Shown here: piece after piece, positions 1 to 9,706 of the stretch
Layout of the letters: every line of letters begins with the position of its first letter
Numbering within the stretch: the stretch's first letter is position 1
The notes under the pieces: model-generated
Database searches by the model: none
What the model saw: the letters and a program-made list of their open reading frames with translations, nothing else
Told to the model about the DNA's origin: nothing
Assembly: GCF_002811875.1 (NCBI RefSeq)
Contig: NZ_NPDZ01000014.1
Location: 1-64,000, forward strand
From: Leptospira perolatii
GTDB taxonomy: Bacteria > Spirochaetota > Leptospiria > Leptospirales > Leptospiraceae
Reading direction: 5' to 3'
Length of the DNA stretch: 64,000 nucleotides
Program-made: the position numbers and the translations under genes

Positions 1-1380
1 ATCGCGGATGTAACGACTGCAGTAGCAAGAGGTGACCTTTCCAAGAAAATCACAGTTGATGTAAAGGGAGAGATCCTAGAGCTAAAAAACACAATCAACA
101 CGATGGTGGACCAGTTGAACTCCTTCGCGTCCGAAGTAACCCGGGTGGCAAGAGAAGTAGGAACAGAAGGAAAGTTAGGCGGACAAGCAGACGTGCGAGG
201 TGTTGCAGGAACTTGGAAAGATCTAACAGACAGTGTGAACTCAATGGCATCCAACCTCACAGGGCAAGTGCGAGATATCGCCGAAGTAACAAAGGCGGTA
301 GCAACAGGGGATTTGTCCAAGAAAATCACAGTTGATGTAAAGGGAGAGATCTTAGAACTAAAAGACACGATCAATACGATGGTGGTTCAACTGAACTCCT
401 TCGCATCCGAAGTAACGCGGGTGGCAAGGGAAGTAGGCACCGAAGGTAAGTTAGGCGGACAAGCGGACGTGCGAGGTGTGGCGGGTACATGGAAAGACCT
501 AACGGACAGTGTGAACTCTATGGCATCCAACCTCACTGGACAAGTCAGGAATATCGCGGATGTAACGACTGCAGTAGCAAGAGGTGACCTTTCCAAGAAA
601 ATCACAGTGGATGTAAAAGGAGAAATCCTAGAACTAAAAGATACAATCAACACAATGCTAGACCAGCTGAACTCCTTTGCTTCGGAAGTAACTCGGGTGG
701 CAAGAGAAGTAGGAACAGAAGGAAAGTTAGGCGGACAAGCGGACGTGCGAGGTGTGGCAGGAACTTGGAAAGACCTAACGGACAGTGTGAACTCTATGGC
801 ATCCAACCTCACCGGACAAGTCAGGAATATCGCCGATGTAACGACTGCAGTAGCAAGAGGTGACCTTTCCAAGAAAATCACAGTTGATGTAAAGGGAGAG
901 ATCTTAGAACTAAAAGACACGATCAACACGATGGTGGACCAGCTGAATTCCTTCGCGTCCGAAGTAACACGGGTGGCAAAAGAAGTAGGAACAGAAGGAA
1001 AGTTAGGCGGACAAGCAGACGTGCGAGGTGTGGCAGGAACTTGGAAAGATCTAACGGACAGCGTAAACTTCATGGCAAACAACCTGACGACTCAGGTGCG
1101 CGGTATCGCAAAAGTCGTTACTTCGGTAGCAAACGGAGACTTGAAGAAAAAGTTATATTTAGAAGCAAAGGGAGAAATCGCAGAATTATCCGATACGATC
1201 AACGACATGATCGACACACTAGGACTTTTCGGAGACCAAGTAACGACAGTTGCGAGAGAAGTAGGAATCGAAGGTAAGTTAGGCGGACAAGCAAGCGTTC
1301 CTGGTGCTGCAGGATTGTGGAGAGACTTAACAGACAACGTAAACCAATTGGCGAGTAACTTGACCGCACAAGTACGTGCA
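1..1380 (+). repeat. Tandem 276-bp repeats coding HAMP units
   Basis: The same segment recurs every 276 bases: the stretch beginning at base 1 reappears at 553 and 829 almost unchanged, with a slightly diverged copy at 277. The units at 1105-1380 and beyond are clearly more diverged. Each unit codes 92 residues, so gain or loss of a copy keeps the frame. The near-identity at synonymous positions indicates recent duplication or gene conversion. Confidence 0.92.
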
Positions 1381-4077
1381 ATCGCTGAAGTGGCAACCGG
1401 TGTGACAAAAGGAGATTTGTCCAGATCGGTTATGGTGAAGGCCGCAGGAGAAGTTGCCGCACTTTCTGATAATATCAACGAAATGATTCGCAACCTTCGG
1501 GAGACCACAAGAATCAATACGGAACAAGACTGGCTGAAAACCAACCTAGCAAAATTTACCAGATTGCTGCAAGGACAAAGAAATTTAGTCAACGTGAGCA
1601 AGCTAATCCTATCCGAGTTAGCACCGTTAGTCGCAGCACAGCACGGGGCATTTTTCATCACCGAAAGCTTAGAAAACGAACCATCCTTAAAACTATTAGT
1701 AAGCTATGCTTACCAAGAAAGAAAGAACGTTTCCAACCGATTCAAACCCGGAGAAGGTTTGGTTGGCCAAACCTTCATAGAAAAAGAAAGAATTTTATTA
1801 ACAAACGTACCTTCGGATTATATCAAGATCAATTCTGCTCTGGGAGAAGCTCCTCCTCTCAACATAGTCGTCTTACCGGTATTATTCGAGGGAGAAGTAA
1901 AAGCGATTATAGAACTCGCATCCTTTTCAAGTTTTACTCCGATTCACTTGAATTTCTTGGACCAACTTACTGAGAGTATCGGAATCGTGCTAAATACGAT
2001 CGCGGCGAGTATGAGGACAGAGGAACTTTTGATTCAGTCTCAAACCTTGACGGAAGAATTGCAAGGTCGTCAGGAAGAGCTTACAAAAACGAATAAACGT
2101 TTGGAAGAACAAGCAAAATCATTACAAGCCTCCGAAGATCTTTTGAAAGAACAAAGAGAAGAATTGCAGGATAAGAACGACGAGCTGGAGGAAAAAGCAA
2201 GTCTACTCGCAAGGCAAAACAACGAAGTAGAGCGCAAAAACATGGAAGTAGAGCAGGCGAGGCATTCCCTCGAAGAAAAGGCAAGACAACTCGCGCTTAC
2301 TTCTAGATACAAATCAGAATTTTTGGCAAACATGTCACATGAGCTCAGAACTCCGTTAAACAATATGCTGATTCTCTCTAGATTGTTGTATGACAACGAG
2401 AGCGAAAATCTTTCCGGCAAACAAATCGAGTATGCAAGAACGGTGCACAGTTCAGGAAATGATTTGCTGCAGCTTATCAACGATATATTAGATCTCTCTA
2501 AAATAGAATCTGGAAAAATGACAATAGATCTGGACGAGGTTTCCTTTAAAGATTTGGGAGAATACCTGGAAAGATCATTTAGGGAAACCGCGAGAAACAA
2601 GGATCTAAAGTTTCAAGTTGACATCAATCCGGAGCTGCCATTTCAAATGACCACCGATTTGCAGAGATTGCAGCAAATCCTGAGGAACCTGCTATCGAAT
2701 GCGTTCAAGTTCACGCAAAAAGGAGAGGTTAAGCTTCGTATCTCAGATGCGAAAGAAGGCTGGAGCTCTGACCATCGAATCTTGAATCAGGCGCTATCTG
2801 TGATTGGATTTTCTGTGATCGATACTGGAATAGGAATTCCTGTAGATAAGCAAAATGTAATATTCGAGGCATTCCGGCAAGCAGATGGAAGTACTAGCAG
2901 GAAGTACGGCGGTACAGGCTTAGGACTTTCCATTAGCAAAGAAATCACTCGTTTGTTGGGCGGAGAATTGCGCTTAACAAGTACTCCAGGAATTGGTAGC
3001 ACATTCACACTCTATCTTCCATCAGAGTATATTCCAATAGAGGATTCTCCCATTTTCGCGAATCCAGAACAGGAGCAGGAACAGTGGAATCTATCCGAGA
3101 GCGCAAGGGAGAACGGCGGAGGCAACGGAGGCAATCAGGTCAGAAATTCTCTGACTCGAAGGAGCAACGGTCAATTCAGAAGGGTGATCACTGATGACCG
3201 AGCAAACATAGACTCAGAGGTGATACTGATTATAGAAAGCCAAAGCGATATATCAGAACGTTTCTTGCAAATGGCTCGAAGTAGCGGCTATAACGGACTA
3301 GTCGCTCTAGACGGAAAGACAGCGATGAAATTAGTACAGGAATATCCCGTGCACGCGGTTTTGTTGGACTTCCAACTTGCGGATATGAACGGTTGGTTCC
3401 TACTGAATTGGCTGAAAAAGGAACCCAGATTTGGAAACATTCCAGTCTTTATTATTTCGGAAGGAGATGAATTCAAGACTAGCACAGGATTGGGAGTGAT
3501 CGGAAGAATTCCAAAATCGCTTCCGAGTGATTCTTTTTCGCAACTAGTCGAAGAACTGAAAAAAATGCGACAAAGGAGCCTAAACGGCATTCTGGATAAA
3601 AAGAAAGTCTCGAGTGAAACGGAAAAAGAGACAAACACTTCTTTAGAAACTTCGAAACCGATTCACGACGATTTAGAAGAAAATGCATTACAAGGTCGTA
3701 AAGTATTAATCGTTGATGACGACGCTCGGAACATCTTTGCACTTACTAGCATCTTCGAACATTACAGAATGCAAATCGCACATGCAGAGAACGCGAATGA
3801 TGGAATCGAGTTACTGAAAAATTCTCCCGACATAGAAATCATTATAATGGACGTAATGATGCCTGATATGGACGGATACGAGGCTATGCGGATCATTCGG
3901 TCGATCGGACGTTTTGCATCGACGCCAATTATCGCGGTTACCGCAAAGGCGATGAAAGGCGATAGGGAAAAATGTATAGAGGCCGGAGCTTCAGACTATA
4001 TCACAAAACCGGTGGATATAGACCAATTAATCTCACTGGTGCAAACATGGTTGCCTAAGCATGGAAAATCGGATTAA
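1..4077 (+). CDS. Poly-HAMP hybrid sensor histidine kinase, 5' end outside window
   Basis: The frame is open from base 1, so the gene starts upstream; 1358 residues are visible. Domains in order: five HAMP-type units of 92 residues and part of a sixth (nt 1-1500), a GAF domain (about nt 1580-2010), a coiled coil (2030-2310), HisKA with the phosphoacceptor His at 2338-2340 in a SHELRTP motif, HATPase_c with DTGIGI near 2821, and two receivers (about 3220-3560 and 3697-4060). The first receiver keeps a candidate Asp (VLLDF) and Lys but has Glu-Ser where the acidic pair should be, so it may be weak. The second is complete (VDDD, MDVMMP, ITKP). No membrane segment is visible, suggesting a cytoplasmic sensor, though the missing N terminus could change this. 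The HAMP units resemble those of fungal group III (Nik1/Os-1) kinases. The last 17 bases overlap the next gene. Confidence 0.93.
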   Translation: MADVTTAVARGDLSKKITVDVKGEILELKNTINTMVDQLNSFASEVTRVAREVGTEGKLGGQADVRGVAGTWKDLTDSVNSMASNLTGQVRDIAEVTKAVATGDLSKKITVDVKGEILELKDTINTMVVQLNSFASEVTRVAREVGTEGKLGGQADVRGVAGTWKDLTDSVNSMASNLTGQVRNIADVTTAVARGDLSKKITVDVKGEILELKDTINTMLDQLNSFASEVTRVAREVGTEGKLGGQADVRGVAGTWKDLTDSVNSMASNLTGQVRNIADVTTAVARGDLSKKITVDVKGEILELKDTINTMVDQLNSFASEVTRVAKEVGTEGKLGGQADVRGVAGTWKDLTDSVNFMANNLTTQVRGIAKVVTSVANGDLKKKLYLEAKGEIAELSDTINDMIDTLGLFGDQVTTVAREVGIEGKLGGQASVPGAAGLWRDLTDNVNQLASNLTAQVRAIAEVATGVTKGDLSRSVMVKAAGEVAALSDNINEMIRNLRETTRINTEQDWLKTNLAKFTRLLQGQRNLVNVSKLILSELAPLVAAQHGAFFITESLENEPSLKLLVSYAYQERKNVSNRFKPGEGLVGQTFIEKERILLTNVPSDYIKINSALGEAPPLNIVVLPVLFEGEVKAIIELASFSSFTPIHLNFLDQLTESIGIVLNTIAASMRTEELLIQSQTLTEELQGRQEELTKTNKRLEEQAKSLQASEDLLKEQREELQDKNDELEEKASLLARQNNEVERKNMEVEQARHSLEEKARQLALTSRYKSEFLANMSHELRTPLNNMLILSRLLYDNESENLSGKQIEYARTVHSSGNDLLQLINDILDLSKIESGKMTIDLDEVSFKDLGEYLERSFRETARNKDLKFQVDINPELPFQMTTDLQRLQQILRNLLSNAFKFTQKGEVKLRISDAKEGWSSDHRILNQALSVIGFSVIDTGIGIPVDKQNVIFEAFRQADGSTSRKYGGTGLGLSISKEITRLLGGELRLTSTPGIGSTFTLYLPSEYIPIEDSPIFANPEQEQEQWNLSESARENGGGNGGNQVRNSLTRRSNGQFRRVITDDRANIDSEVILIIESQSDISERFLQMARSSGYNGLVALDGKTAMKLVQEYPVHAVLLDFQLADMNGWFLLNWLKKEPRFGNIPVFIISEGDEFKTSTGLGVIGRIPKSLPSDSFSQLVEELKKMRQRSLNGILDKKKVSSETEKETNTSLETSKPIHDDLEENALQGRKVLIVDDDARNIFALTSIFEHYRMQIAHAENANDGIELLKNSPDIEIIIMDVMMPDMDGYEAMRIIRSIGRFASTPIIAVTAKAMKGDREKCIEAGASDYITKPVDIDQLISLVQTWLPKHGKSD

Positions 4078-5233
4078 AGCAAACATACTGATCGTAGACG
4101 ATAACCGCGATAACCTGTGGGTCATGGAGAAAATCTTAACTTCTCCCGATCTCAATCTGATCCAAGCCGATTCAGGAGAAGCTGCATTAAGAGCGCTTTT
4201 GGAACCGGACGATTACGCATTGATCTTCATGGATGTTCGTATGCCCGGAATGGACGGGTTCGAAGTTGCTTCCATGATCCGGCAAAGGGAAAAATGTGCC
4301 CAGATTCCGATCATATTCCTGACTGCGTATGGAGAAAATGAGACCGGAATGTTCAAAGGTTATTCCCTCGGAGCAGTGGACTTTTTGATCAAACCAATCG
4401 CGCCGGAAATCTTAAAATCCAAGACTTCTGTCTTCGTAGACTTACACAGAAAGAATCAGATTTTGAAGCTTCAGGAAGAATTGTTACGAGAAAGCCATGA
4501 TCAATTAGAACAAAGAGTCCAGGAAAGAACCAGGGAATTGCACAAGGTCAACCTGGAACTCAAGACCGAAATCATGGAGAGAGAAAAAGTTGAGGCAGCA
4601 TTGAAAGTATCTTTGCAGGAAAAGGAAGTTCTGCTCAGAGAAGTACATCATAGGGTGAAGAATAATTTACAAATCGTATCAAGTATTCTGAACCTACAAT
4701 CCGGGTATATTACGGATAGTAAATCTTTTGAGATCTTCGAAGATGCTCAGTCCAGAATTAAGTCCATCGCATTAATACACGAGCTGCTCTATCAGGGCGA
4801 AAATTTGGCGCAGATGGATTTTACCGAGTATCTGAATAATTTGGCAGGAAATCTAGTACGTACTTATAGAATGCAATCTCAGATACAACTCGAAATCGAA
4901 GCAGATCCTATGCAATTTAGCCTGGATCTTGCGATTCATTGCGGCTTGATCGTCAACGAACTGGTCACGAATTCGCTGAAGTACGGATTTAAGGGAAGGG
5001 ATCAGGGAAAAATAACAATTTCGATCAAAACTTATGAAGGTGATACAGTCTTAACTGTAGGAGATGACGGCGTGGGAATCCCGGAAGGCTTCGATTATCT
5101 GCATACTGATTCGTTGGGTTTGCAACTAGTTACTACACTCTCTGAGCAAATAGGAGCCCATTTGGAATTGGACAGAAGAAACGGGACAAAGTTTTCGCTG
5201 ACATTCTCGCAAAGGAACGGAGTGAGAAAATGA
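4061..5233 (+). CDS. Receiver-HisKA_2 hybrid: response regulator fused to a histidine kinase
   Basis: 390 residues. An N-terminal receiver (about 6-125) has the VDD acidic pair, phosphoacceptor Asp58 ([12 protein letters not shown]) and a KP motif. A coiled coil (130-190) follows, then a HisKA_2 dimerisation domain with a HHRVKNNLQ motif (His196/197) and an HATPase_c domain with DDGVGIP. Order receiver then kinase means the kinase is probably controlled by phosphorylation of its own receiver, for example by the poly-HAMP kinase whose gene it overlaps by 17 bases. The next gene overlaps by ATGA, so the cluster is translationally coupled. There is no membrane segment. Confidence 0.9.
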   Translation: MENRIKANILIVDDNRDNLWVMEKILTSPDLNLIQADSGEAALRALLEPDDYALIFMDVRMPGMDGFEVASMIRQREKCAQIPIIFLTAYGENETGMFKGYSLGAVDFLIKPIAPEILKSKTSVFVDLHRKNQILKLQEELLRESHDQLEQRVQERTRELHKVNLELKTEIMEREKVEAALKVSLQEKEVLLREVHHRVKNNLQIVSSILNLQSGYITDSKSFEIFEDAQSRIKSIALIHELLYQGENLAQMDFTEYLNNLAGNLVRTYRMQSQIQLEIEADPMQFSLDLAIHCGLIVNELVTNSLKYGFKGRDQGKITISIKTYEGDTVLTVGDDGVGIPEGFDYLHTDSLGLQLVTTLSEQIGAHLELDRRNGTKFSLTFSQRNGVRK

Positions 5234-5727
5234 AAGCCCAAGTCGCTCGGATCCTGATTGTAGAAGACGAAAGCATCGTAGCAAAAGACCTTCGCACTAG
5301 ACTTATCGATTTAGGATACTCCGTACCTGCAATCGCGTACACCGGAGAAGACGCTGTCCAAAAAGCGATAGAGTATGAACCGGATCTAGTGCTCCTGGAT
5401 ATCATGCTTTCTAGAAGCACTTTAGATGGAATCGAAGTCGCAAGTGCGATACGTTCAAGAATCGATACTGCAATCATTTATCTTTCCGCTTATGCAGATA
5501 CTCGCACTTTTTCTAGAACAAGAGAGACCGAACCGTTTTGCTATTTATTAAAACCGGTTCGAACTAAGGAACTATCTATTGCTTTAGAAATGGCGCTCAA
5601 CAAAAAAGAAAAGGAAGAATCGCAAAAGAGAAACAGAGAACTACTAAAATTTGCACTCGAAAGCCTGCAGGAACGCTCGAACAAAACCGAGGCAGAGCGA
5701 CTAGGCTTGGGAATCGTATCATGGTGA
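5230..5727 (+). CDS. Single-domain response regulator (receiver)
   Basis: 165 residues: one receiver with VEDE acidic residues, phosphoacceptor Asp57 (VLLDIML) and KPV, then a short charged helical tail without a DNA-binding or enzymatic domain. The start overlaps the preceding kinase by ATGA and the end overlaps the next gene by 7 bases. It is a plausible phosphate shuttle between the kinases of this cluster; its target cannot be read from the sequence. It resembles the receiver of the next gene, suggesting local duplication. Confidence 0.88.
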   Translation: MKAQVARILIVEDESIVAKDLRTRLIDLGYSVPAIAYTGEDAVQKAIEYEPDLVLLDIMLSRSTLDGIEVASAIRSRIDTAIIYLSAYADTRTFSRTRETEPFCYLLKPVRTKELSIALEMALNKKEKEESQKRNRELLKFALESLQERSNKTEAERLGLGIVSW

Positions 5728-6470
5728 CTACAAAGATAATGATCGTAGAAGATGAAGGTTTGGTCGCGCAGGACCTAAAACGAAGGCTTTCCAAAATGGG
5801 TTACTCCACTTTCCACGTGGTAAATACCGGAGAAAGCGCAGTAAAACAATCCAGGATCTTTCAACCGGATCTCATACTCATGGATATTATATTGGCCCAG
5901 GGTTTTATGGATGGAATCGACGCGGCAAAACAAATTAGGGAATTCTTGGATACACCTATCATTTTTCTGACCGCATCTTCAGATACTCGCACTTTAGTCA
6001 GAGCCAAGGCCACGGAACCAGACGGATATATCTTAAAACCGTTTCAAACCAGAGAGCTGCAAATCACGATTGAACTGACTCTTTATAAACACGAGTCCGA
6101 AAAGGAAACCAGAAGAAAGGACAAATGGCTAAGGACTGCCTTGGATAGTTTGTCGGAAGGAGTGATCGCATCTGATACCTCTGGAAATATTTGTTTCATG
6201 AACGGAGTAGCACAGCAATTTACAGGGTGGAAGGAGATGGAAGCTTGCGGAAAGCCTATGGCAGAAATTGTTCGGTTTGCGCGTCCGTTTTTCAGAGAAC
6301 CTAACGAGACAAACTCTGAGAATGGACTCGAAAGTATGAATGAAATTTACTCGGAGGGGTTGGTACTGTCCAAGGACGGAAATATCACAAAAGTATTTGC
6401 CAAAAACGAACCAGTATTGAGTACGAACGGAGTTAGACTGGGTTCTATACTTGTACTTCGAGATTCCTGA
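5721..6470 (+). CDS. Receiver-PAS protein without an output domain
   Basis: 249 residues: a receiver (5-125, Asp55 in ILMDIIL, KPF motif), a linker helix and a PAS domain (about 130-248) that ends at the residues where a PAS-kinase would normally continue into its transmitter. No HisKA, GGDEF or DNA-binding part follows, and none can be recognised after the stop at 6468-6470. It could be a true receiver-PAS adaptor or a kinase that lost its C terminus. It overlaps the previous gene by 7 bases and closes the phosphorelay cluster. Confidence 0.82.
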   Translation: MVTTKIMIVEDEGLVAQDLKRRLSKMGYSTFHVVNTGESAVKQSRIFQPDLILMDIILAQGFMDGIDAAKQIREFLDTPIIFLTASSDTRTLVRAKATEPDGYILKPFQTRELQITIELTLYKHESEKETRRKDKWLRTALDSLSEGVIASDTSGNICFMNGVAQQFTGWKEMEACGKPMAEIVRFARPFFREPNETNSENGLESMNEIYSEGLVLSKDGNITKVFAKNEPVLSTNGVRLGSILVLRDS

Positions 6471-6588
6471 AACCTTACATTATAAAATTCGACTACAGAA
6501 AAATGTTACATACTTAGATAGATCGAATTTCTAAGCTTGCGTTTTCAAAACCGGAAATTAGGATTCCCGCATCGGAGGATAAACCAGA

Positions 6589-7059
6589 GTGGATTCCAAA
6601 TTTTCTAAAACCGCGAGTGAAGTAGAAGGTACAACAACTAGCAACTATCCTGCAGAATTTCAAAAAGTAGTAACAGGAAGGAGAAAAAGAAGAGTAGGGG
6701 ATGCATTTCATCTCAAGAATTTCGGTGTCAATATCACTGAACTAGAGCCAGGCGCAAGCTCTGCTCTCAAGCACTGGCACGAAAAGCAGGACGAATTTAT
6801 CTATGTATTAAGCGGAGAAATCTTACTCAGAACCGACAAGGGAGAAGAGACATTGAGGCAGGGGCAATTCGTTGGATTTCCTGCAGGCGCAGAAAACGGA
6901 CACCAGTTGGTAAATCGATCGAACCAAAAAGCAGTGTATCTAGAAATCGGAGATAGAACTCCGGGAGAAGTAGTGCATTATTCCGAGGTGGACTTGGCGG
7001 TAAAAGTACAGGACGGTAAATATCTATTTACACGAAAAGACGGCTCTCCGGTTGCTTGA
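6589..7059 (+). CDS. Cupin-domain protein
   Basis: 156 residues with a GTG start at 6589, preceded by a good ribosome site (GGAGG at 6575-6578 region). The central cupin barrel shows both conserved motifs: a HWH..Q.EF segment with metal-binding His/His/Glu, and a later G(H)QL histidine. This is the metal-binding double-stranded beta-helix fold used by isomerases, dioxygenases and sensory proteins. The substrate cannot be inferred. It stands alone between the phosphorelay cluster and the convergent fbp gene and ends in a hairpin terminator. Confidence 0.82.
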   Translation: MDSKFSKTASEVEGTTTSNYPAEFQKVVTGRRKRRVGDAFHLKNFGVNITELEPGASSALKHWHEKQDEFIYVLSGEILLRTDKGEETLRQGQFVGFPAGAENGHQLVNRSNQKAVYLEIGDRTPGEVVHYSEVDLAVKVQDGKYLFTRKDGSPVA

Positions 7060-7085
7060 TAAAAACAAGGAGAGCATTCTTTTTC
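7043..7085 (+). terminator. Rho-independent terminator of the cupin gene
   Basis: GCTCTCC at 7043-7049 pairs with GGAGAGC at 7069-7075, followed by ATTCTTTTT. The left arm lies within the last codons of the cupin gene. It sits between two convergent genes. Confidence 0.7.
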
Positions 7086-7119
7086 CGAAATTCGAAAGCA
7101 CCTTTTAAAGATATTCGAA

Positions 7120-8142
7120 TTACTTTTGGACGAAGGTCAGAAAGTGTTCTACTTCCTTTTTAGAACCAACTACAAATGTAGTTCTTTCGTGCAACTCGGA
7201 AGGTTGTAAATCTAGAATCCTTTTGCCTTCCACTGTGACGGCCATTCCGCCTGCTTGTTCTGCGATCAATGCCATCGGGGCCACTTCGTACAAAAGCCTG
7301 AGTTTTCCTTTTGGATACTTGGGCGATTTTGTATCGTTCGGGTACAAAAAGATTCCTCCTTTCAAGAGGTTTCTGTGAAAATCAGCCACCAGAGAACCGA
7401 TATATCGAGCCGATTGAGGCTTTTTGCCTCCTTCGATAGATTTAATGTCTCGGATATAATTCTTCACTTCATCCGACCAGTAGTTATAATTACCTTCGTT
7501 AATCGAATAGATTCCACCTTGCTCTGGCATCCTCATTTCCGCGTGAGAAAGTAGGAATTCCCCGCAGGAAGGGTCTAACGTAAAACCGGAAACACCCTTG
7601 CCTGTGCAAAGTATCAGCATCGTAGAAGAACCATATACGATATAGCCTGCTGCCCTTTGTTTGGAACCAACTTGAAGCAAATCCTCTTTGGTTCCAGGAG
7701 TTCCCTGAGGTGAACTCCTTAAATGGACAGAGAAAATCGTACCAATCGAAACGTTTGCATCAATATTAGAAGAACCATCTAAAGGATCGATCGCGATCGT
7801 ATACTTTCCAATTTTATATCCATTCGGAATCGGAATAATCTCTTCCTGCTCCTCACTACCCATAACGCAAAGGTGCCCGCAACGAGTCAAAGTGTGGGTG
7901 AATATTTTATCAGCGTATTCATCCAACTTCATCACAGTTTCTCCCTGGACATTCGTTTGGTCTGTCGCGCCAAGAATATTATCTAGAAGCCCAGCCTTTC
8001 GAACCTCTCTCGAAACTACTTTGGCGGCATACACCAAGTGACTCATAAGCGCGGTAAAATCACCGGTGGCCTGTGGGAGTTTCAGCTGTTCTTCGATTAA
8101 ATACTGGGAAAGACTCATCAATTGAGTAGGATGTGCGGACAC
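7120..8142 (-). CDS. fbp: Fructose-1,6-bisphosphatase, class I
   Basis: 340 residues from the chosen GTG start at 8142, which has an AGGAG site 6 bases upstream; the open frame extends to 8211 but that part has no ribosome site and does not match the family, whose members start close to this point. It hydrolyses fructose-1,6-bisphosphate to fructose-6-phosphate in gluconeogenesis. The metal-binding DPLDGSSN motif and the class I signature near LLYEVAPMA are present, and the length is close to the E. coli enzyme. Leptospires grow on fatty acids and cannot use sugars as main carbon source, so a gluconeogenic enzyme is expected. Cytoplasmic, transcribed alone. Confidence 0.95.
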   Translation of the reverse strand: MSAHPTQLMSLSQYLIEEQLKLPQATGDFTALMSHLVYAAKVVSREVRKAGLLDNILGATDQTNVQGETVMKLDEYADKIFTHTLTRCGHLCVMGSEEQEEIIPIPNGYKIGKYTIAIDPLDGSSNIDANVSIGTIFSVHLRSSPQGTPGTKEDLLQVGSKQRAAGYIVYGSSTMLILCTGKGVSGFTLDPSCGEFLLSHAEMRMPEQGGIYSINEGNYNYWSDEVKNYIRDIKSIEGGKKPQSARYIGSLVADFHRNLLKGGIFLYPNDTKSPKYPKGKLRLLYEVAPMALIAEQAGGMAVTVEGKRILDLQPSELHERTTFVVGSKKEVEHFLTFVQK

Positions 8143-8236
8143 GAAAGGACTCCTAAGTAAGTATAAGAATAGATGTACCGTATAGAAAATTCCATGCAGC
8201 GAAGGTGACAAGTCTGTTTTGATAGAATTCGGAAGG

Positions 8237-8250
8237 GCATAGATCTATGC
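8237..8250. promoter_or_regulatory. Perfect 14-bp palindrome in a divergent intergenic region
   Basis: GCATAGATCTATGC is self-complementary and lies between the divergent fbp and 8416 genes. No gene reads into it from the left on the plus strand, so an operator is more likely than a terminator, although TTTT follows it. Confidence 0.4.
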
Positions 8251-8415
8251 TTTTGGCGATATTTCTCAATAAAAAATCTCTAGGATTCCGTGGCAGGGAA
8301 GCCCTCAAATCACTAGTAAGGGCCTATGGAAGACTTTTATAAATTAACTATAAATCTTTCTCGAAATCGATTCTATTGTTTCCGATATTGAATGTAAGGC
8401 CAAGAGATAAATAGA

Positions 8416-8826
8416 ATGGACCCTAAGCTCAAATCACAGATCCCAGATGTATTCGAGGAATTTACCAACCAGTTTCTAAGGGATGTAAAAAACTCCTTGA
8501 GTCACGAAATGGTACTCACCCATTTCTATTTTCAAGATCTATCTCAGTATTTTAAATTGCTGGGAGAGCAAAAGTCCGGAGAAATCATCGAAGAACTCAA
8601 ATCTGTGATACACGCCCATTTGAGGCCGTACGATAAACTCTATATGTTGAGCACTAGATCCTTCATGACCTTTTGCCCTGACTGCAGATTGGAAATAGTA
8701 AAAAGCCGCTTTAACGACGTTATCTTTCAAGTGAACCATTTAATCATCGACTATGAAATTAAATTCATGGAAATTGATGGCCCCTTAGATTCTTTCAAAT
8801 CTGTTTACGAAAATCTACTACTCTAG
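8416..8826 (+). CDS. Small GGDEF-like protein with a degenerate active site
   Basis: 136 residues, cytoplasmic, no signal peptide. Residues about 33-115 can be laid on a GGDEF domain: the FYFQDLSQYFKLLGEQKSGE part matches the segment with D.D.FK..ND..GH..GD, and LRPYDKLYMLSTRSFMTFCP matches the strand-turn that carries GGDEF. The catalytic GGDEF is replaced by STRSF (79-83) and the metal-binding aspartates are absent, so diguanylate cyclase activity is not expected. This family call is my inference from pattern and length. It might bind a nucleotide or a partner protein. Confidence 0.6.
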   Translation: MDPKLKSQIPDVFEEFTNQFLRDVKNSLSHEMVLTHFYFQDLSQYFKLLGEQKSGEIIEELKSVIHAHLRPYDKLYMLSTRSFMTFCPDCRLEIVKSRFNDVIFQVNHLIIDYEIKFMEIDGPLDSFKSVYENLLL

Positions 8827-8889
8827 AAAAAAACTCTCTATAGAAAATGAACATTTGTACCGTAATTTACATCGTACGGGAGAAGTGGG

Positions 8890-9105
8890 ATGGAAGAGAA
8901 ACAGGAGATGTTCAAAAGGACTTTAGAAAGGTACATTAATTATCGAGCTATCGATATCATCCTGACTTTAAAGGATGGAACAGTTGTCGAGTTGGACAAA
9001 AATAGACGCTTAGACGGCGATGTGGTGATCAAAAATGGAGATTTTGGAATCGAAGCGACGATAGAAATTTCTAAAATACAAAAAGCGGATTTTTTTGCCG
9101 CTTAG
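8890..9105 (+). CDS. Small conserved-looking hypothetical protein
   Basis: 71 residues, ATG at 8890. The first 18 residues are a charged helix; the rest has short beta-strand patterns (LKDGTVVELD, DGDVVIKNG) typical of a small barrel. No catalytic motif is visible and I do not recognise the family. It follows the GGDEF-like gene by 63 bases in the same direction and may share its transcript. Confidence 0.6.
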   Translation: MEEKQEMFKRTLERYINYRAIDIILTLKDGTVVELDKNRRLDGDVVIKNGDFGIEATIEISKIQKADFFAA

Positions 9106-9132
9106 CTCTGAGAAAATATCCTATTTTATTTC

Positions 9133-9160
9133 TTGAAAAAGTCTGCTTTTTTCTTAAAAT
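9133..9160 (+). promoter_or_regulatory. Predicted sigma-70 promoter of the 9205 membrane protein
   Basis: TTGAAA at 9133-9138 and TAAAAT at 9155-9160 are separated by 16 bases, about 45 bases before the start codon at 9205. Confidence 0.5.
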
Positions 9161-9204
9161 TCTAGCCGTTGTCAATGGCGGATTTTTAGAAAAAGAGGCT
9201 GTTT

Positions 9205-9672
9205 ATGGAAACGATAGGATTGGTTCTCGCTGCTGGAACGATCGGAACCTCGGCGATGTCGGTCGTGATGTGGTCGATTAGCTACGCAGGTTCGATCAAC
9301 GCAGACATGGTTCGGGCAATCGGAAGTTTTTTTACAAAGAGACTCGATTCTGCGCTAATTCCTGGAATTGTCACCCACCTGATCATTGGATTTATATTCG
9401 CATTCCCTTATACATTTATCATTAGTCTCGCTCCTCATATACTCACTGCCTCTATCCTAACGGGGGGAGTGCTCGGCTTCATGCATGGATACGTAGTAGG
9501 CTTCTTGTTAGTAGCGCTGGTAGCACAGCACCATCCACTTCCCGAATTCCGCCAAGCAGGAATCGGAGTGGCAGCCGCTCACGTTTTCGGACATATGGTG
9601 TATGGAGTTTCGATTGGACTCGTGGTCGGATTGACGAATCTGGATTACAGTTTCATCCTAGAAATAAAATAG
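9205..9672 (+). CDS. Integral membrane protein of unknown function
   Basis: 155 residues, mostly hydrophobic, with about four membrane segments (roughly 3-28, 52-75, 80-110, 120-147) rich in Gly and Ala. Histidines occur near membrane edges (TH at 53-54, the MHGY motif, AQHHPLP, AAAHVFGH), which could bind metal or heme, but this is speculation. No transporter signature is recognised. It has its own likely promoter and is separated from the rpsU operon by a long leader region. Confidence 0.7.
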   Translation: METIGLVLAAGTIGTSAMSVVMWSISYAGSINADMVRAIGSFFTKRLDSALIPGIVTHLIIGFIFAFPYTFIISLAPHILTASILTGGVLGFMHGYVVGFLLVALVAQHHPLPEFRQAGIGVAAAHVFGHMVYGVSIGLVVGLTNLDYSFILEIK

Positions 9673-9706
9673 CTGTATTTCCTGAATCGCCTTTTCTTAT
9701 GATCAT

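Noticed and set aside
387..1661. Long minus-strand open frames opposite the HAMP array (387-1082, 1092-1661)
   Set aside because: They are mirror frames of the repeated HAMP codons and contain the same repeats backwards; no ribosome site or family pattern.
9063..9096. AAGCGG...CCGCTT hairpin at the end of the 8890 gene as a terminator
   Set aside because: The T run lies in the loop rather than after the stem.
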